Source of the DNA: Desulfovibrio sp.
GTDB lineage: Bacteria; Desulfobacterota; Desulfovibrionia; Desulfovibrionales; Desulfovibrionaceae
Direction: 5' to 3'
DNA length: 58,587 nucleotides
Assembly: GCA_016218665.1 (NCBI GenBank)
Contig: JACRDI010000012.1
Location: 1-58,587, forward strand
How positions within the stretch are numbered: position 1 is the first letter of the stretch; each line of letters begins with the position of its first letter. Positions 1 to 7,293 of this stretch are shown here, in pieces. Below the pieces are notes generated by a model. The model made no database searches. It was not told the DNA's origin and saw only the letters and a list, made by a program, of their open reading frames with translations. Position numbers and translations under genes: made by a program.

Positions 1-1
1 G

Positions 2-73
2 CCTGAGGAGATCGCCGCCGCCGTGCGGCGGCTGGTGGCCCCGCTGCTGCCGGAGACGCGTCTGAATGCCTGA
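2..73 (+). CDS. C-terminal end of an unidentified protein (partial)
   Basis: A reading frame open from the window edge runs for 23 codons to a TGA. Its residues (PEEIAAAVRRL and on to LNA) look like a real amphipathic protein tail. It ends 8 bases inside the next gene through an ATGCCTGA overlap, so it is probably translationally coupled to the amino acid transporter behind it. Too little is visible to name it. A transporter ATPase would be an obvious partner, but the tail does not resemble the usual end of one. Confidence 0.5.
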   Translation, partial: PEEIAAAVRRLVAPLLPETRLNA

Positions 74-866
74 CCCCACGCCCGCACGCACCGCCGGAAC
101 CCCCTGGCCAGTCCTGCGCGACTGGCTATGCTTCCTGCTGGCGCTTGCGGGGGTGCTTTGGCTCATCGCGCGCGGGGCCGACAGCCTGGGCTACAACTGG
201 CAGTGGTACCGCGTGCCGGTCTTCCTCGTCACGCCGCAGGGCGCGCCCGGCCCGCTGCTCACCGGCCTGCTGCTGACCCTGAAGCTCACCGCCCTTTCCG
301 GCCTGGGCGCGCTGGCCGTGGGCACTCTGGCCGCGCTGCTCAGACTCTCGCGCTCCGTGGCCGGGCGGGCGCTCGCGCGCGGGTACCTTGAGGCCGTGCG
401 CAACACCCCGCTTTTGATCCAGCTGCTGTTCCTCTACTTCGTGCTGGCCCCGGCGCTGGGCATCAGTCCGCTCGTCAGCGCCGTGCTCGGCCTCTCGCTC
501 TTCGAGGGGGCCTACGTGTCCGAGATTCTGCGCGCGGGCATCGTGTCCATCGACCAGGGCCAGTGGGACGCCGCCCGCAGCCTGGGCATGGGCAGAGCCG
601 CCGCATACCGGCTGGTGGTGCTGCCCCAGGCCGTGCGCCGCGTGCTGCCGCCGCTCGCCAGCCAGAGCGTGTCGCTGGTCAAGGACACCTCGCTCGCCAG
701 CGTCATCGCCATCGCCGAGCTGACCCTGCGCGGAGGCGAAATTGTGGCCCAGACCTTTCTGAGCTTCGAGATATGGTTTACGGTTGCCGCACTCTACTGG
801 ATCGTCACCACCACCCTATCCGGCCTGGCGGCCAGCCTGGAGCGCAGGCTCGCCTACCCCACCTGA
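66..866 (+). CDS. Polar amino acid ABC transporter permease (His/Glu/Gln family)
   Basis: Inner-membrane permease that, with an ATPase and a binding protein, imports a polar amino acid. The 266 residues hold an N-terminal TM helix at about 15-35 and a BPD_transp_1-type core from about residue 65. The core has the conserved EAVRNTPLLIQLLF segment and the EAA loop (EILRAGIVSIDQGQWDAA), which docks on the ATPase. The gene overlaps the preceding partial gene and is followed 19 bases later by a lipoprotein binding protein, then a second permease, so two permeases flank one binding protein. The ATPase is not visible in the window. The exact substrate cannot be read from the sequence. Confidence 0.9.
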   Translation: MPDPTPARTAGTPWPVLRDWLCFLLALAGVLWLIARGADSLGYNWQWYRVPVFLVTPQGAPGPLLTGLLLTLKLTALSGLGALAVGTLAALLRLSRSVAGRALARGYLEAVRNTPLLIQLLFLYFVLAPALGISPLVSAVLGLSLFEGAYVSEILRAGIVSIDQGQWDAARSLGMGRAAAYRLVVLPQAVRRVLPPLASQSVSLVKDTSLASVIAIAELTLRGGEIVAQTFLSFEIWFTVAALYWIVTTTLSGLAASLERRLAYPT

Positions 867-885
867 CACGTATGGAGGACGCACC

Positions 886-1731
886 ATGTTCACGAAACGC
901 TTGAACGCTTTCCTCATGGCCCTGCTGCTGCTGGCGGCCCTGGGCTGCTCGAAGTCCGATCCGCAGACGGCTCCCCAGGCCGGAAAGGCCGACGCCGCAA
1001 AGGGCGGCACGGTGGAGCAGATTCTGCAACGCGGGGTGCTGCGCGTGGGCTTCTCCACCTTCGTGCCCTGGGCCATGCAGGACAAGAAGGGCGAGTTCAT
1101 CGGCTACGAGATCGACGTGGCGCGCCGCCTGGCCCAGGACATGGGCGTGGCCGTGCAGTTCGAGCCCACGCAGTGGTCGGGCATCATTCCGGCCCTTTTG
1201 TCCGGCAAGTTCGACATCATCATCGGCGGCATGAGCATACAGCCCCAGCGCGCCATGAAGGTGAACTTCAGCATTCCCTACGAGTATTCCGGCATGTCCA
1301 TCGTGGCGGACAAGCTCAAGGCCGGCAAGTTCAAGTCCCTGGCCGACTTCGACCGGCCGGACGTGATCCTGGCCATCCGCCAGGGCACCACCGCCGTGGA
1401 CGCGGCCAAGAAGTACCTGCCCAAAGCCCAGCTGCGCCTGTTCGACCAGGAGGCGCAGACCATCCAGGAAGTGCTGAGCGGCCGCGCCCACGCCGTGGTC
1501 GCCTCCGATCCCTTCCCGGCCTTCCAGGCCCTGAAGTACCCGGACAAGCTGGTGCTGCCCCTGGCCGAGCCCTTCACCAAGGAGCCCATCGCCTTCGCCG
1601 TGCGCAAGAGCGACCCGGACTTCGTGAACTTCCTTGACGGCTGGATCCGCATGGTGACGGACGAGGGCTGGCTGGCGGAGCGCCACAACTACTGGTTCCG
1701 CACCAACCAGTGGCAGGGCCAGGTGGAGTAG
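886..1731 (+). CDS. Amino acid ABC transporter substrate-binding lipoprotein
   Basis: Periplasmic type-II solute-binding protein (SBP_bac_3 family) for the flanking permeases. I chose the ATG at 886 because GGAGG lies 8 bases upstream and the N-terminus is then a textbook lipoprotein signal, with basic MFTKR, a leucine-rich core and a lipobox ending LAALGC. The Cys would be lipidated at about residue 19. The mature part begins its binding domain near residue 45 (GVLRVGFSTFVPW) and has the family's GYEIDVARRLA and FDIIIGGMSI segments. It is 281 residues, normal for the family. A longer in-frame start at 784 would bury the signal peptide and overlap the permease, so it was rejected. Confidence 0.92.
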   Translation: MFTKRLNAFLMALLLLAALGCSKSDPQTAPQAGKADAAKGGTVEQILQRGVLRVGFSTFVPWAMQDKKGEFIGYEIDVARRLAQDMGVAVQFEPTQWSGIIPALLSGKFDIIIGGMSIQPQRAMKVNFSIPYEYSGMSIVADKLKAGKFKSLADFDRPDVILAIRQGTTAVDAAKKYLPKAQLRLFDQEAQTIQEVLSGRAHAVVASDPFPAFQALKYPDKLVLPLAEPFTKEPIAFAVRKSDPDFVNFLDGWIRMVTDEGWLAERHNYWFRTNQWQGQVE

Positions 1732-1737
1732 CCCCGC

Positions 1738-3033
1738 ATGCCCGGCCGCACGCAGGGCCCCGGCGCAAGCGGGTTCGCCGCGCTGCGCCCTCTGGACGCC
1801 GCCGTGCTGCTGCTGGCGGCGGCGGGGCTCTGGTGGCTGTGGCAGGGCGCGTCCGCACGGCTCACCTATCACTGGAACTGGGCGGCCATTCCGCAGTTCC
1901 TGGCCTATGCCGACGCCGACGGCACGGTGCATGCGGGGCGGCTGGCCACCGGGCTCTTCGCCACCATCCGCCTGAGCCTGTGGTCCGGCCTGCTGGCGCT
2001 GCTGCTGGGCACGGCTGCCGGGCTCATGCGCGTCAGCCCGCGGCTCTTCCTACGGCTGTGCGGCGGAACCTACGTTTTGGCCGTGCGCAACACTCCGCCG
2101 CTCGTGCTCATCTTCCTCATCTTCTACTTCCTCTCCGGACAGCTCATCGCGGCCCTGGGGCTCGACGCCGCCATCTCCGCCCTGCCAGCCTGGCTGCTGG
2201 GCCCGGCGGAAGTCCTCCTCGGCCCGGCCGGGCAGATGCCCGCCTTCCTCACCGCCATCGCCACCCTGGGGCTCATCGAGGGCGCCTACGTGGCCGAGAT
2301 CGTGCGCGCGGGCGTGCAGTCCGTGGAACGCGGCCAGTGGGACGCGGCCGCCGCGCTGGGCCTGCCCCGCTGGCGCGCCCTTGTCCACGTGGTGCTGCCG
2401 CAGGCCTTCCGGCGCATGGTGCCGGCCCTCACCGGGCAGTTCGTCTCCACCGTGAAGGACTCGGCCATCGTGTCCGTCATCAGCGTGCCGGAGCTGACCT
2501 TCCAGGCCCAGGAACTCGTCAGCGCAACCTACCTGTCCTTCGAGGTCTGGACCCTTGTGTTCCTGCTCTACCTGGCTCTGGGCCTGCCGTGCTCCCTGGC
2601 TGCGCGCGCGCTGGAGAAACGCCTCGCCCGGTCCGACAGGACGGAGCACCCCGGCCCGCAACACCCCCCAACCCATCAAGAGGATTCGCCAATGGCTTTG
2701 ACAGGCAACTGGTTTTCGCGCATGTTCGGTAAAACGTCACAGGTCCCCGCGCCGGGGGCCGAAGCCAATAGGAGCAACCCCATGGCACCAGTCGTGAAAG
2801 TCTATGCGTTGTCCACGTGCATCCACTGCAAGAAGGCCAAGGAATACCTGGACCAGTGCGGCGTGCAGTACGAGTGCGTGCATGTTGACCAGCTGACCGG
2901 AGACGAACGCAAGCTGACCGTTGAGGAAGTGAAGAAGTTCAACCCCTCCGTGTCGTTCCCCACCATCATCATCAACGGCGAGACCGTGGTGGGCTTCAAC
3001 CAGGAGAAGATCGACGAGGCGCTGAAGAAATGA
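1738..3033 (+). CDS. Amino acid ABC transporter permease, continuous in frame with a glutaredoxin domain
   Basis: The first 300 or so residues are a second polar amino acid permease. It has the same EAVRNTP-like element (LAVRNTPPLVLIFLI) and an EAA loop at about residues 185-210, and the core ends at ALEKRLAR, where this family normally stops. No stop codon follows. The frame continues through a Pro/His-rich linker into a complete glutaredoxin with a CIHC motif, to residue 431. Either this is a genuine permease-glutaredoxin fusion, or the permease has lost its stop and the glutaredoxin is also made from its own start at 2782 (or 2692, after AAGAGG). A sequencing frameshift is possible, but codon use and protein quality stay good on both sides. 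Confidence 0.75.
   Translation: MPGRTQGPGASGFAALRPLDAAVLLLAAAGLWWLWQGASARLTYHWNWAAIPQFLAYADADGTVHAGRLATGLFATIRLSLWSGLLALLLGTAAGLMRVSPRLFLRLCGGTYVLAVRNTPPLVLIFLIFYFLSGQLIAALGLDAAISALPAWLLGPAEVLLGPAGQMPAFLTAIATLGLIEGAYVAEIVRAGVQSVERGQWDAAAALGLPRWRALVHVVLPQAFRRMVPALTGQFVSTVKDSAIVSVISVPELTFQAQELVSATYLSFEVWTLVFLLYLALGLPCSLAARALEKRLARSDRTEHPGPQHPPTHQEDSPMALTGNWFSRMFGKTSQVPAPGAEANRSNPMAPVVKVYALSTCIHCKKAKEYLDQCGVQYECVHVDQLTGDERKLTVEEVKKFNPSVSFPTIIINGETVVGFNQEKIDEALKK
2782..3033 (+). CDS. Glutaredoxin-like protein (probable internal start within the permease frame)
   Basis: A compact 83-residue glutaredoxin/NrdH-type thiol-disulfide protein. The active site CIHC lies at about residues 13-16, a conserved SFPTIIING segment containing the cis-proline is near residues 58-66, and a GF follows. 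The ATG at 2782 has AGGAG seven bases upstream, good evidence for independent translation even though the frame is open all the way from the permease. The next gene, an FTR catalytic subunit, overlaps it by four bases (ATGA), so the two form a coupled redox pair in which the iron-sulfur reductase plausibly reduces this glutaredoxin (inference). An alternative start at 2692 would add a 30-residue leader. Confidence 0.75.
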   Translation: MAPVVKVYALSTCIHCKKAKEYLDQCGVQYECVHVDQLTGDERKLTVEEVKKFNPSVSFPTIIINGETVVGFNQEKIDEALKK

Positions 3034-3362
3034 CCCCGGAGAAGCTGTACGAATCGCTGAAGAAATTGCAGGAGCCCAAGGGGTATTTCTTCAACCCCGA
3101 CATGAGCATGACCATGCCGCTCATGGAGAGCCTGCTGGTGAACAAGGAACGGCTGGGGTACATGGCGTGCCCCTGCCGCCTTGCCAACGGCACGTTTGAG
3201 GCCGACCGGGACATCGTGTGCCCGTGCGAGTACCGCGAGCCGGACGTTGCCGAGTTCGGCGCGTGCTTCTGCGGGCTGTATGTCAGCAAGGGCTGGATCG
3301 ATGGCACGGTGGAGAAGGTGGTGGTGCCGGAGAGAAGGCCCGTGGAGAAGATATTGTGGTAG
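3030..3362 (+). CDS. Ferredoxin:thioredoxin reductase catalytic (beta) subunit-like protein
   Basis: A 110-residue iron-sulfur disulfide reductase that takes electrons from ferredoxin to reduce thioredoxin- or glutaredoxin-like proteins. The family signature is visible as CPC, CPC and CFC, six cysteines that hold the 4Fe-4S cluster and the redox-active disulfide. The spacing is CPC-x14-CPC-x12-CFC, unlike the x16/x8 spacing of plant and cyanobacterial enzymes. The start ATG overlaps the glutaredoxin stop. No variable (alpha) subunit gene is nearby, which fits the non-photosynthetic FTR types. The partner is inferred from gene order only. Confidence 0.88.
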   Translation: MTPEKLYESLKKLQEPKGYFFNPDMSMTMPLMESLLVNKERLGYMACPCRLANGTFEADRDIVCPCEYREPDVAEFGACFCGLYVSKGWIDGTVEKVVVPERRPVEKILW

Positions 3363-3413
3363 AGAGTTAAACTATTACAGTAAGCTTCAATTTCAAGCCG
3401 TACCGGAGAAAGG

Positions 3414-4190
3414 ATGGCAAGTAGTATAGCCGACATGTGCTCTACAGCAAAAGCGCTTTCCAGAAATCCTCTCGGTATAATTGCACTGTTCATCGTACTC
3501 GTGTATGGATTTGCTTCTCTGGTTACGACATTTAGCTCAGCATTTACTCATGACGAACGCATTCTTTTGGTATACTTCCTCGTCACGTTCCCTGTATTAG
3601 TCTTACTCATCTTCGCCTGGCTAGTTAGTTGCCACAGTTCGAAACTGTTTGGCCCGACGGATTTTAAAAACGAAGACAACTATGTTAGAATGCACATAGC
3701 TGCAGCAATTTCTCTCGCGACAGCTTCCGCTAAAGACCCATCAAAAGACAAAGAGTTAGACATTAATAACCTTACAAACATCATTCTCGACGCTGGCCCT
3801 GTCGCAAAAGATCATACAAGCACTCAAAACAGCCACATACTATGGGTTGATGACAGGCCAGAAAATAATGTGTACGAACGACGGGCCTTCGAGGCTATTG
3901 GCATCTCTTTCTCTTTAGCTCTGACAACATCTGAAGCATTATCAATGCTGCACCGCCAAAAATTTGCGGCAGTAATCTCGGATATGGGAAGGAAAGAAGG
4001 GCCACGTGAAGGATATAAACAACTTGACACAATGAGAGCAGAGAAAGACTATACTCCATTATTCTTCTATGCCGCTTCCAACGCACCAGAGCATATTAGA
4101 GAAACCAAAGACCATGGCGGGCAAGGCTGCACAAACAATGCTCAAGATCTTTTTGAAATGGTGACTAAGACTATTATCAATCGACATTAG
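3414..4190 (+). CDS. AT-rich orphan: two-TM protein with degenerate response-regulator receiver-like domain
   Basis: Unrecognised 258-residue protein. Two hydrophobic helices at about 19-42 and 49-73 are followed by a polar segment with a KLFGPTDF motif, then a helical linker to about 135. A receiver-like fold then begins at HILWVDDRPEN. The acidic pair is at 146-147 and the candidate phosphoacceptor Asp is at 190 in VISDMGR. The conserved Lys near the end of receivers is not apparent (GCTNNAQDL instead). Base composition and codon use (many AT-ending codons) differ sharply from every neighbour, so horizontal acquisition is likely. It stands alone, with its own RBS (GGAGAAAGG) and a terminator behind. 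Membrane-tethered signalling or anti-phage effector proteins can look like this, but no function is shown. Confidence 0.8.
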   Translation: MASSIADMCSTAKALSRNPLGIIALFIVLVYGFASLVTTFSSAFTHDERILLVYFLVTFPVLVLLIFAWLVSCHSSKLFGPTDFKNEDNYVRMHIAAAISLATASAKDPSKDKELDINNLTNIILDAGPVAKDHTSTQNSHILWVDDRPENNVYERRAFEAIGISFSLALTTSEALSMLHRQKFAAVISDMGRKEGPREGYKQLDTMRAEKDYTPLFFYAASNAPEHIRETKDHGGQGCTNNAQDLFEMVTKTIINRH

Positions 4191-4209
4191 AGATATCCTT
4201 CAACCCACA

Positions 4210-4245
4210 AAAAGCCCCGGCCTGCTCTCACAGACCGGGGCTTTT
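4210..4245. terminator. Bidirectional intrinsic terminator
   Basis: An 11-bp perfect stem (AAAAGCCCCGG at 4210-4220 pairing with CCGGGGCTTTT at 4235-4245) has T-runs on both strands. It lies between two convergent genes, the AT-rich receiver-like gene and the RRM gene, and can stop transcription from both sides. Confidence 0.88.
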
Positions 4246-4267
4246 CAAATGTGCTTCGGGATATGGT

Positions 4268-4537
4268 TTAGTAGCGGCGGGGCGGGCGGGCTTCGCGAGC
4301 CTGGGCCTCGTTGACCTTCAGGGCGCGGCCGCCGACGTCCTTGCCGTTGAGGGCCTGAATGGCCTCAAGGGCGTCGGAGTCGTTCATCTCCACGAAACCG
4401 AAGCCACGGAAGCGGCCGGTCTCGCGGTCCATGATGAACTTCACGGAGAGCACTTCGCCGTACTGGCTGAACACGTTGCGCAGATCGTCCTCGGTGGAGC
4501 TGAAAGCGATGTTGCCGACATAAATAGACTTCGACAT
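4268..4537 (-). CDS. RRM-domain RNA-binding protein
   Basis: An 89-residue bacterial RNA-recognition-motif protein that binds single-stranded RNA in the cytoplasm. Both signature sequences are intact: RNP2 (IYVGNI, residues 5-10) and RNP1 (RGFGFVEM, about 44-51). The domain fills nearly the whole protein and is followed by a short Arg/Pro-rich tail ending RPPRRY. AGGAG lies just upstream of the ATG. The gene is preceded by an unusually long, AT-rich, hairpin-forming leader. Relatives in cyanobacteria and other bacteria are often cold-regulated, so a regulated 5' UTR is plausible, though nothing here proves it. Confidence 0.93.
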   Translation of the reverse strand: MSKSIYVGNIAFSSTEDDLRNVFSQYGEVLSVKFIMDRETGRFRGFGFVEMNDSDALEAIQALNGKDVGGRALKVNEAQAREARPPRRY

Positions 4538-4688
4538 GGGATAAAACTCCTAGAAATGAGACAGTATGAAGTTGTCGCCCATCACGCTTGAGCAAAAAGC
4601 CTCCGGCCAGCGAGTCCAGATGGGTTCACCGTTATCCGGCGGTTACGCAGATGTAAAGCCCTGCAATAATAAAACAGGCACTTTTTTT

Positions 4689-4740
4689 CGGGGCAGAGCG
4701 CTTTTTTTCACACATTTCACGAAAAATGAGCGCTTGCCCG
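4689..4740 (-). promoter_or_regulatory. Structured AT-rich leader upstream of the RRM gene
   Basis: The 264 bases between trmFO and the RRM gene contain no gene. They hold an imperfect inverted repeat (CGGGGCAGAGCGCT at 4689-4702 against AGCGCTTGCCCG at 4729-4740, with T7 and A5 tracts extending the stem inward). A second T7 tract at 4682-4688 lies about 20 bases from the first. On the minus strand the hairpin lies upstream of the RRM start, so it could be part of the 5' UTR, a curved promoter element, or the transcript end of trmFO. It lacks a following T-run in either direction, so it is not a classical terminator. Confidence 0.45.
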
Positions 4741-4801
4741 CACCGAGGTGCAACATTTCGCCATTCCGAAGCATTTCGGATGGCATGCCCCCTGAACCGG
4801 G

Positions 4802-6196
4802 CTACTTGCCTGCACGCTCCGCCAGCCAGGCGGCGAAATCCGCGCGCGCGCGCTGGCCGTACAGCTCCTTGCGCACCTTCTTGCCCGCCCGGCGGTTCAG
4901 CTCCGGCATCAGGCCGAAGTGCGCGTTGGAGGGCTGGAAGCGCTTGGGCGGCGTGGCCCGCAGGTGCCCCAGCAAGGCGCCGAGGGCGCTGGTCACCGGC
5001 GGTTGCGGCAGTTCGCCCCCAGCCGTCAGCCTGGCGGCAAGGGAAACGCCCACCCACAGCCCGCAGGCCGCGGACTCAAGGTAGCCCTCCACCCCGGTGA
5101 TCTGTCCGGCCAGATACACGCCCGGCCGCGCCTTGAGCGAGAGGTCCGGCGCGAGCACGCTGGGCGCGTCCACGTAGGTATTGCGGTGGATGCTGCCCAG
5201 GCGCAGGAACTCGGCGTTCTCCAGGCCGGGAATCATGCGGAACACGCGCTGCTGCTCCGGGTACTTCAGCTTGGTCTGGAATCCCACCATGTTGAAGGCG
5301 GTCTTGTCCGCGTTCTCCGCCCGCAGCTGGACTACGGCAAAGGCCTCCTCCCCGGTGCGCGGGTTGGGCAGGCCCACGGGCTTCAGCGGGCCGAAGCACA
5401 GGGTGAGGCGGCCGCGCTCGGCCATTTCCTCCACCGGCAGGCAGCCCTCGAAGTGGATCTCCTTCTCGAAGCCGTGCGGGGCCACCTTCTCCGCGGCCAT
5501 GAGGGCGGCCAGGAAGGCGTCGTACTGCTCCTCGGTCATGGGGCAGTTGAGGTAGTCGTCCTCCTCCGGCCGGTAGCGGCTGCCCCAGAAGGCGATGTCC
5601 AGGTTCACGCTGTCGCGGCTCACGATGGGCGCGATGGCGTCGTAGAAATACAGGCGCTGGGCCCCTTCCACTTCGGTTGCCCCACTTTGTATGACAGTGG
5701 CCAGGCTGGCGGCGAGGGAATCGCTGGCCAGCGGCCCGGCGGCAACGACAACGGCGTCGAAACCGGCAAGCTCCGGCGCGTCCAGGCTCGCAATCTCCTG
5801 GCGCACCACCTCGATGTTGGGGTCGGCCTCGATCTTCGCGGTGATGAACCCGGCGAAGCGGTCCCTGTCCACGGCCAGGGCCTTGCCTGCCGGAATGCGC
5901 GTGGCGTCGGCCGCCTGCATCACCAGGCTGTCCAGCTCGCGCATCTCCAGCTTCAGCACGCCGATGGCCGTGGTCAGCTCATCGGAGCGCAGGGAGTTGG
6001 AGCACACCAGCTCGGCCAGGTCGGCGCCCGTGTGCGCGGGGGAAGACTTGTGCGGCCGCATCTCGAACAGGCGCACGCAGACGCCAGCCTTGGCCAGGGC
6101 GTGGGCGCACTCGCACCCGGCCAGCCCCCCGCCGATGACCGCGACACGCTTGCCAGAACCGCCCGCCACCGTGCCCGACTCGTTGTTATCCGCCAT
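4802..6196 (-). CDS. trmFO: TrmFO, folate/FAD-dependent tRNA (uracil-54-C5)-methyltransferase
   Basis: Makes ribothymidine-54 in the tRNA T-loop, using methylenetetrahydrofolate and FADH2. The 464-residue product starts its Rossmann FAD site at about residue 18 (VAVIGGGLAGCECA). It has the family segments LFEMRP, ELVCSNSLRS, MTEEQYDAF and GQITGVEGYLESAACGL near the C-terminus. Length and motifs match TrmFO rather than the related GidA/MnmG, which is much longer. The start at 6196 was chosen for an AGAGGA site upstream and because the extra 25 N-terminal codons further out would overlap the divergent promoter region. Many delta-proteobacteria use TrmFO instead of TrmA. Confidence 0.95.
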   Translation of the reverse strand: MADNNESGTVAGGSGKRVAVIGGGLAGCECAHALAKAGVCVRLFEMRPHKSSPAHTGADLAELVCSNSLRSDELTTAIGVLKLEMRELDSLVMQAADATRIPAGKALAVDRDRFAGFITAKIEADPNIEVVRQEIASLDAPELAGFDAVVVAAGPLASDSLAASLATVIQSGATEVEGAQRLYFYDAIAPIVSRDSVNLDIAFWGSRYRPEEDDYLNCPMTEEQYDAFLAALMAAEKVAPHGFEKEIHFEGCLPVEEMAERGRLTLCFGPLKPVGLPNPRTGEEAFAVVQLRAENADKTAFNMVGFQTKLKYPEQQRVFRMIPGLENAEFLRLGSIHRNTYVDAPSVLAPDLSLKARPGVYLAGQITGVEGYLESAACGLWVGVSLAARLTAGGELPQPPVTSALGALLGHLRATPPKRFQPSNAHFGLMPELNRRAGKKVRKELYGQRARADFAAWLAERAGK

Positions 6197-6249
6197 GATT
6201 TCCGCTATCCTCTTGAAAGTTTGGCCACACACAACCGGCGCGGCGCAGC

Positions 6250-7293
6250 ATGAAACACGACCACGGCACACACGCGGGCGAAACCCTCCTGGACATCCGG
6301 GGGCTCACCACGGCCTTCGCCCGCCAGTCCCCGGGCAGGGGTGCAGGCAAAGGCGGCGCAGCCGTCGCCAGGGCGGTTGATACAGCGAGCCTGTCCGTTC
6401 GGCAAGGCGAAACCCTGGCCGTGGTCGGGGAATCGGGCTGCGGCAAGACGGTCCTCGCCCTGTCCGTGCTCGGGCTCATCCCGGACCCGCCGGGCCGGGT
6501 CATCGCGGGCGAGGCCCTGTACCGCGGCCGCGACCTGCTCTCCATGAGCGAGGCCGAGTTGCAGGGCGTGCGCGGCAACCACATCGCCATGATCTTTCAG
6601 GAGCCCATGACCTCGCTGAACCCGGTGTTCCGCGTGGGCGAGCAGATCGCCGAGGGCTACCGCCTGCACAAGAAGGCCAGCAAGGCCGAGGCGGCGGAAC
6701 GCGCCGCCGAGATGCTGCGCCAGGTGGGCATCCCCAACCCGCGGGAGCGCGCCCAAAGCTACCCCCACGAACTCTCCGGCGGCATGCGCCAACGCGTCAT
6801 GATCGCCATGGCCCTCGCCTGCGACCCGGACCTCATCTTCGCCGACGAGCCCACCACGGCGCTGGACGTGACCATCCAGGCCCAGATTCTGGACCTGCTG
6901 CGCGGCCTGCAGACCGAAAAGGGCTCCGGCGTCATGCTCATCACCCACGACCTGGGCGTGGTGGCCGAGACAGCACACCGCGTGGCCGTCATGTATGCCG
7001 GCCAGGTGGTGGAGGAAGCCCCGGTGGCCGAGCTCTTCGCCCACCCCGCGCACCCCTACACCCAGGGGCTCATGGCCTCCGTGCCCAGGCTGGGCGTGCG
7101 CCGCACCCTGGCCCCCATTCCCGGCATGGTGCCGGGCATTTTCGACCTGCCCGGGGGCTGCCGCTTCCGGCCGCGCTGCGCAAAAGCCTTTGGCCGCTGC
7201 GCCGAGATGCCGCCGCTCTTCGCCTGCGGGACCGGGCGCAGCGCCCGCTGCTGGCTGTGCGAGACCTCCGGCGCCGGCGGAGGGCAGGCATGA
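6250..7293 (+). CDS. Oligopeptide/dipeptide ABC transporter ATP-binding protein (DppD/OppD type)
   Basis: Cytoplasmic ATPase of a peptide/nickel-type importer. Walker A (GESGCGKT) lies near residue 62, the signature LSGGMRQR near 175, and Walker B ([13 protein letters not shown]) near 195. The C-terminal oligo_HPY extension carries the conserved cysteines RFRPRC, C and C that bind an iron-sulfur or structural site in this subfamily. It overlaps the next ATPase by four bases (ATGA), and the pair would form the heterodimeric OppDF engine. No permease or binding protein gene lies on either side, so the membrane partners must be elsewhere. The gene diverges from trmFO with only 53 bases between starts. 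Confidence 0.92.
   Translation: MKHDHGTHAGETLLDIRGLTTAFARQSPGRGAGKGGAAVARAVDTASLSVRQGETLAVVGESGCGKTVLALSVLGLIPDPPGRVIAGEALYRGRDLLSMSEAELQGVRGNHIAMIFQEPMTSLNPVFRVGEQIAEGYRLHKKASKAEAAERAAEMLRQVGIPNPRERAQSYPHELSGGMRQRVMIAMALACDPDLIFADEPTTALDVTIQAQILDLLRGLQTEKGSGVMLITHDLGVVAETAHRVAVMYAGQVVEEAPVAELFAHPAHPYTQGLMASVPRLGVRRTLAPIPGMVPGIFDLPGGCRFRPRCAKAFGRCAEMPPLFACGTGRSARCWLCETSGAGGGQA

Noticed and set aside
4680..4710. Intrinsic terminator of trmFO
   Set aside because: The hairpin has T7 tracts inside or on the wrong side for the minus strand, with no T-run after the stem.
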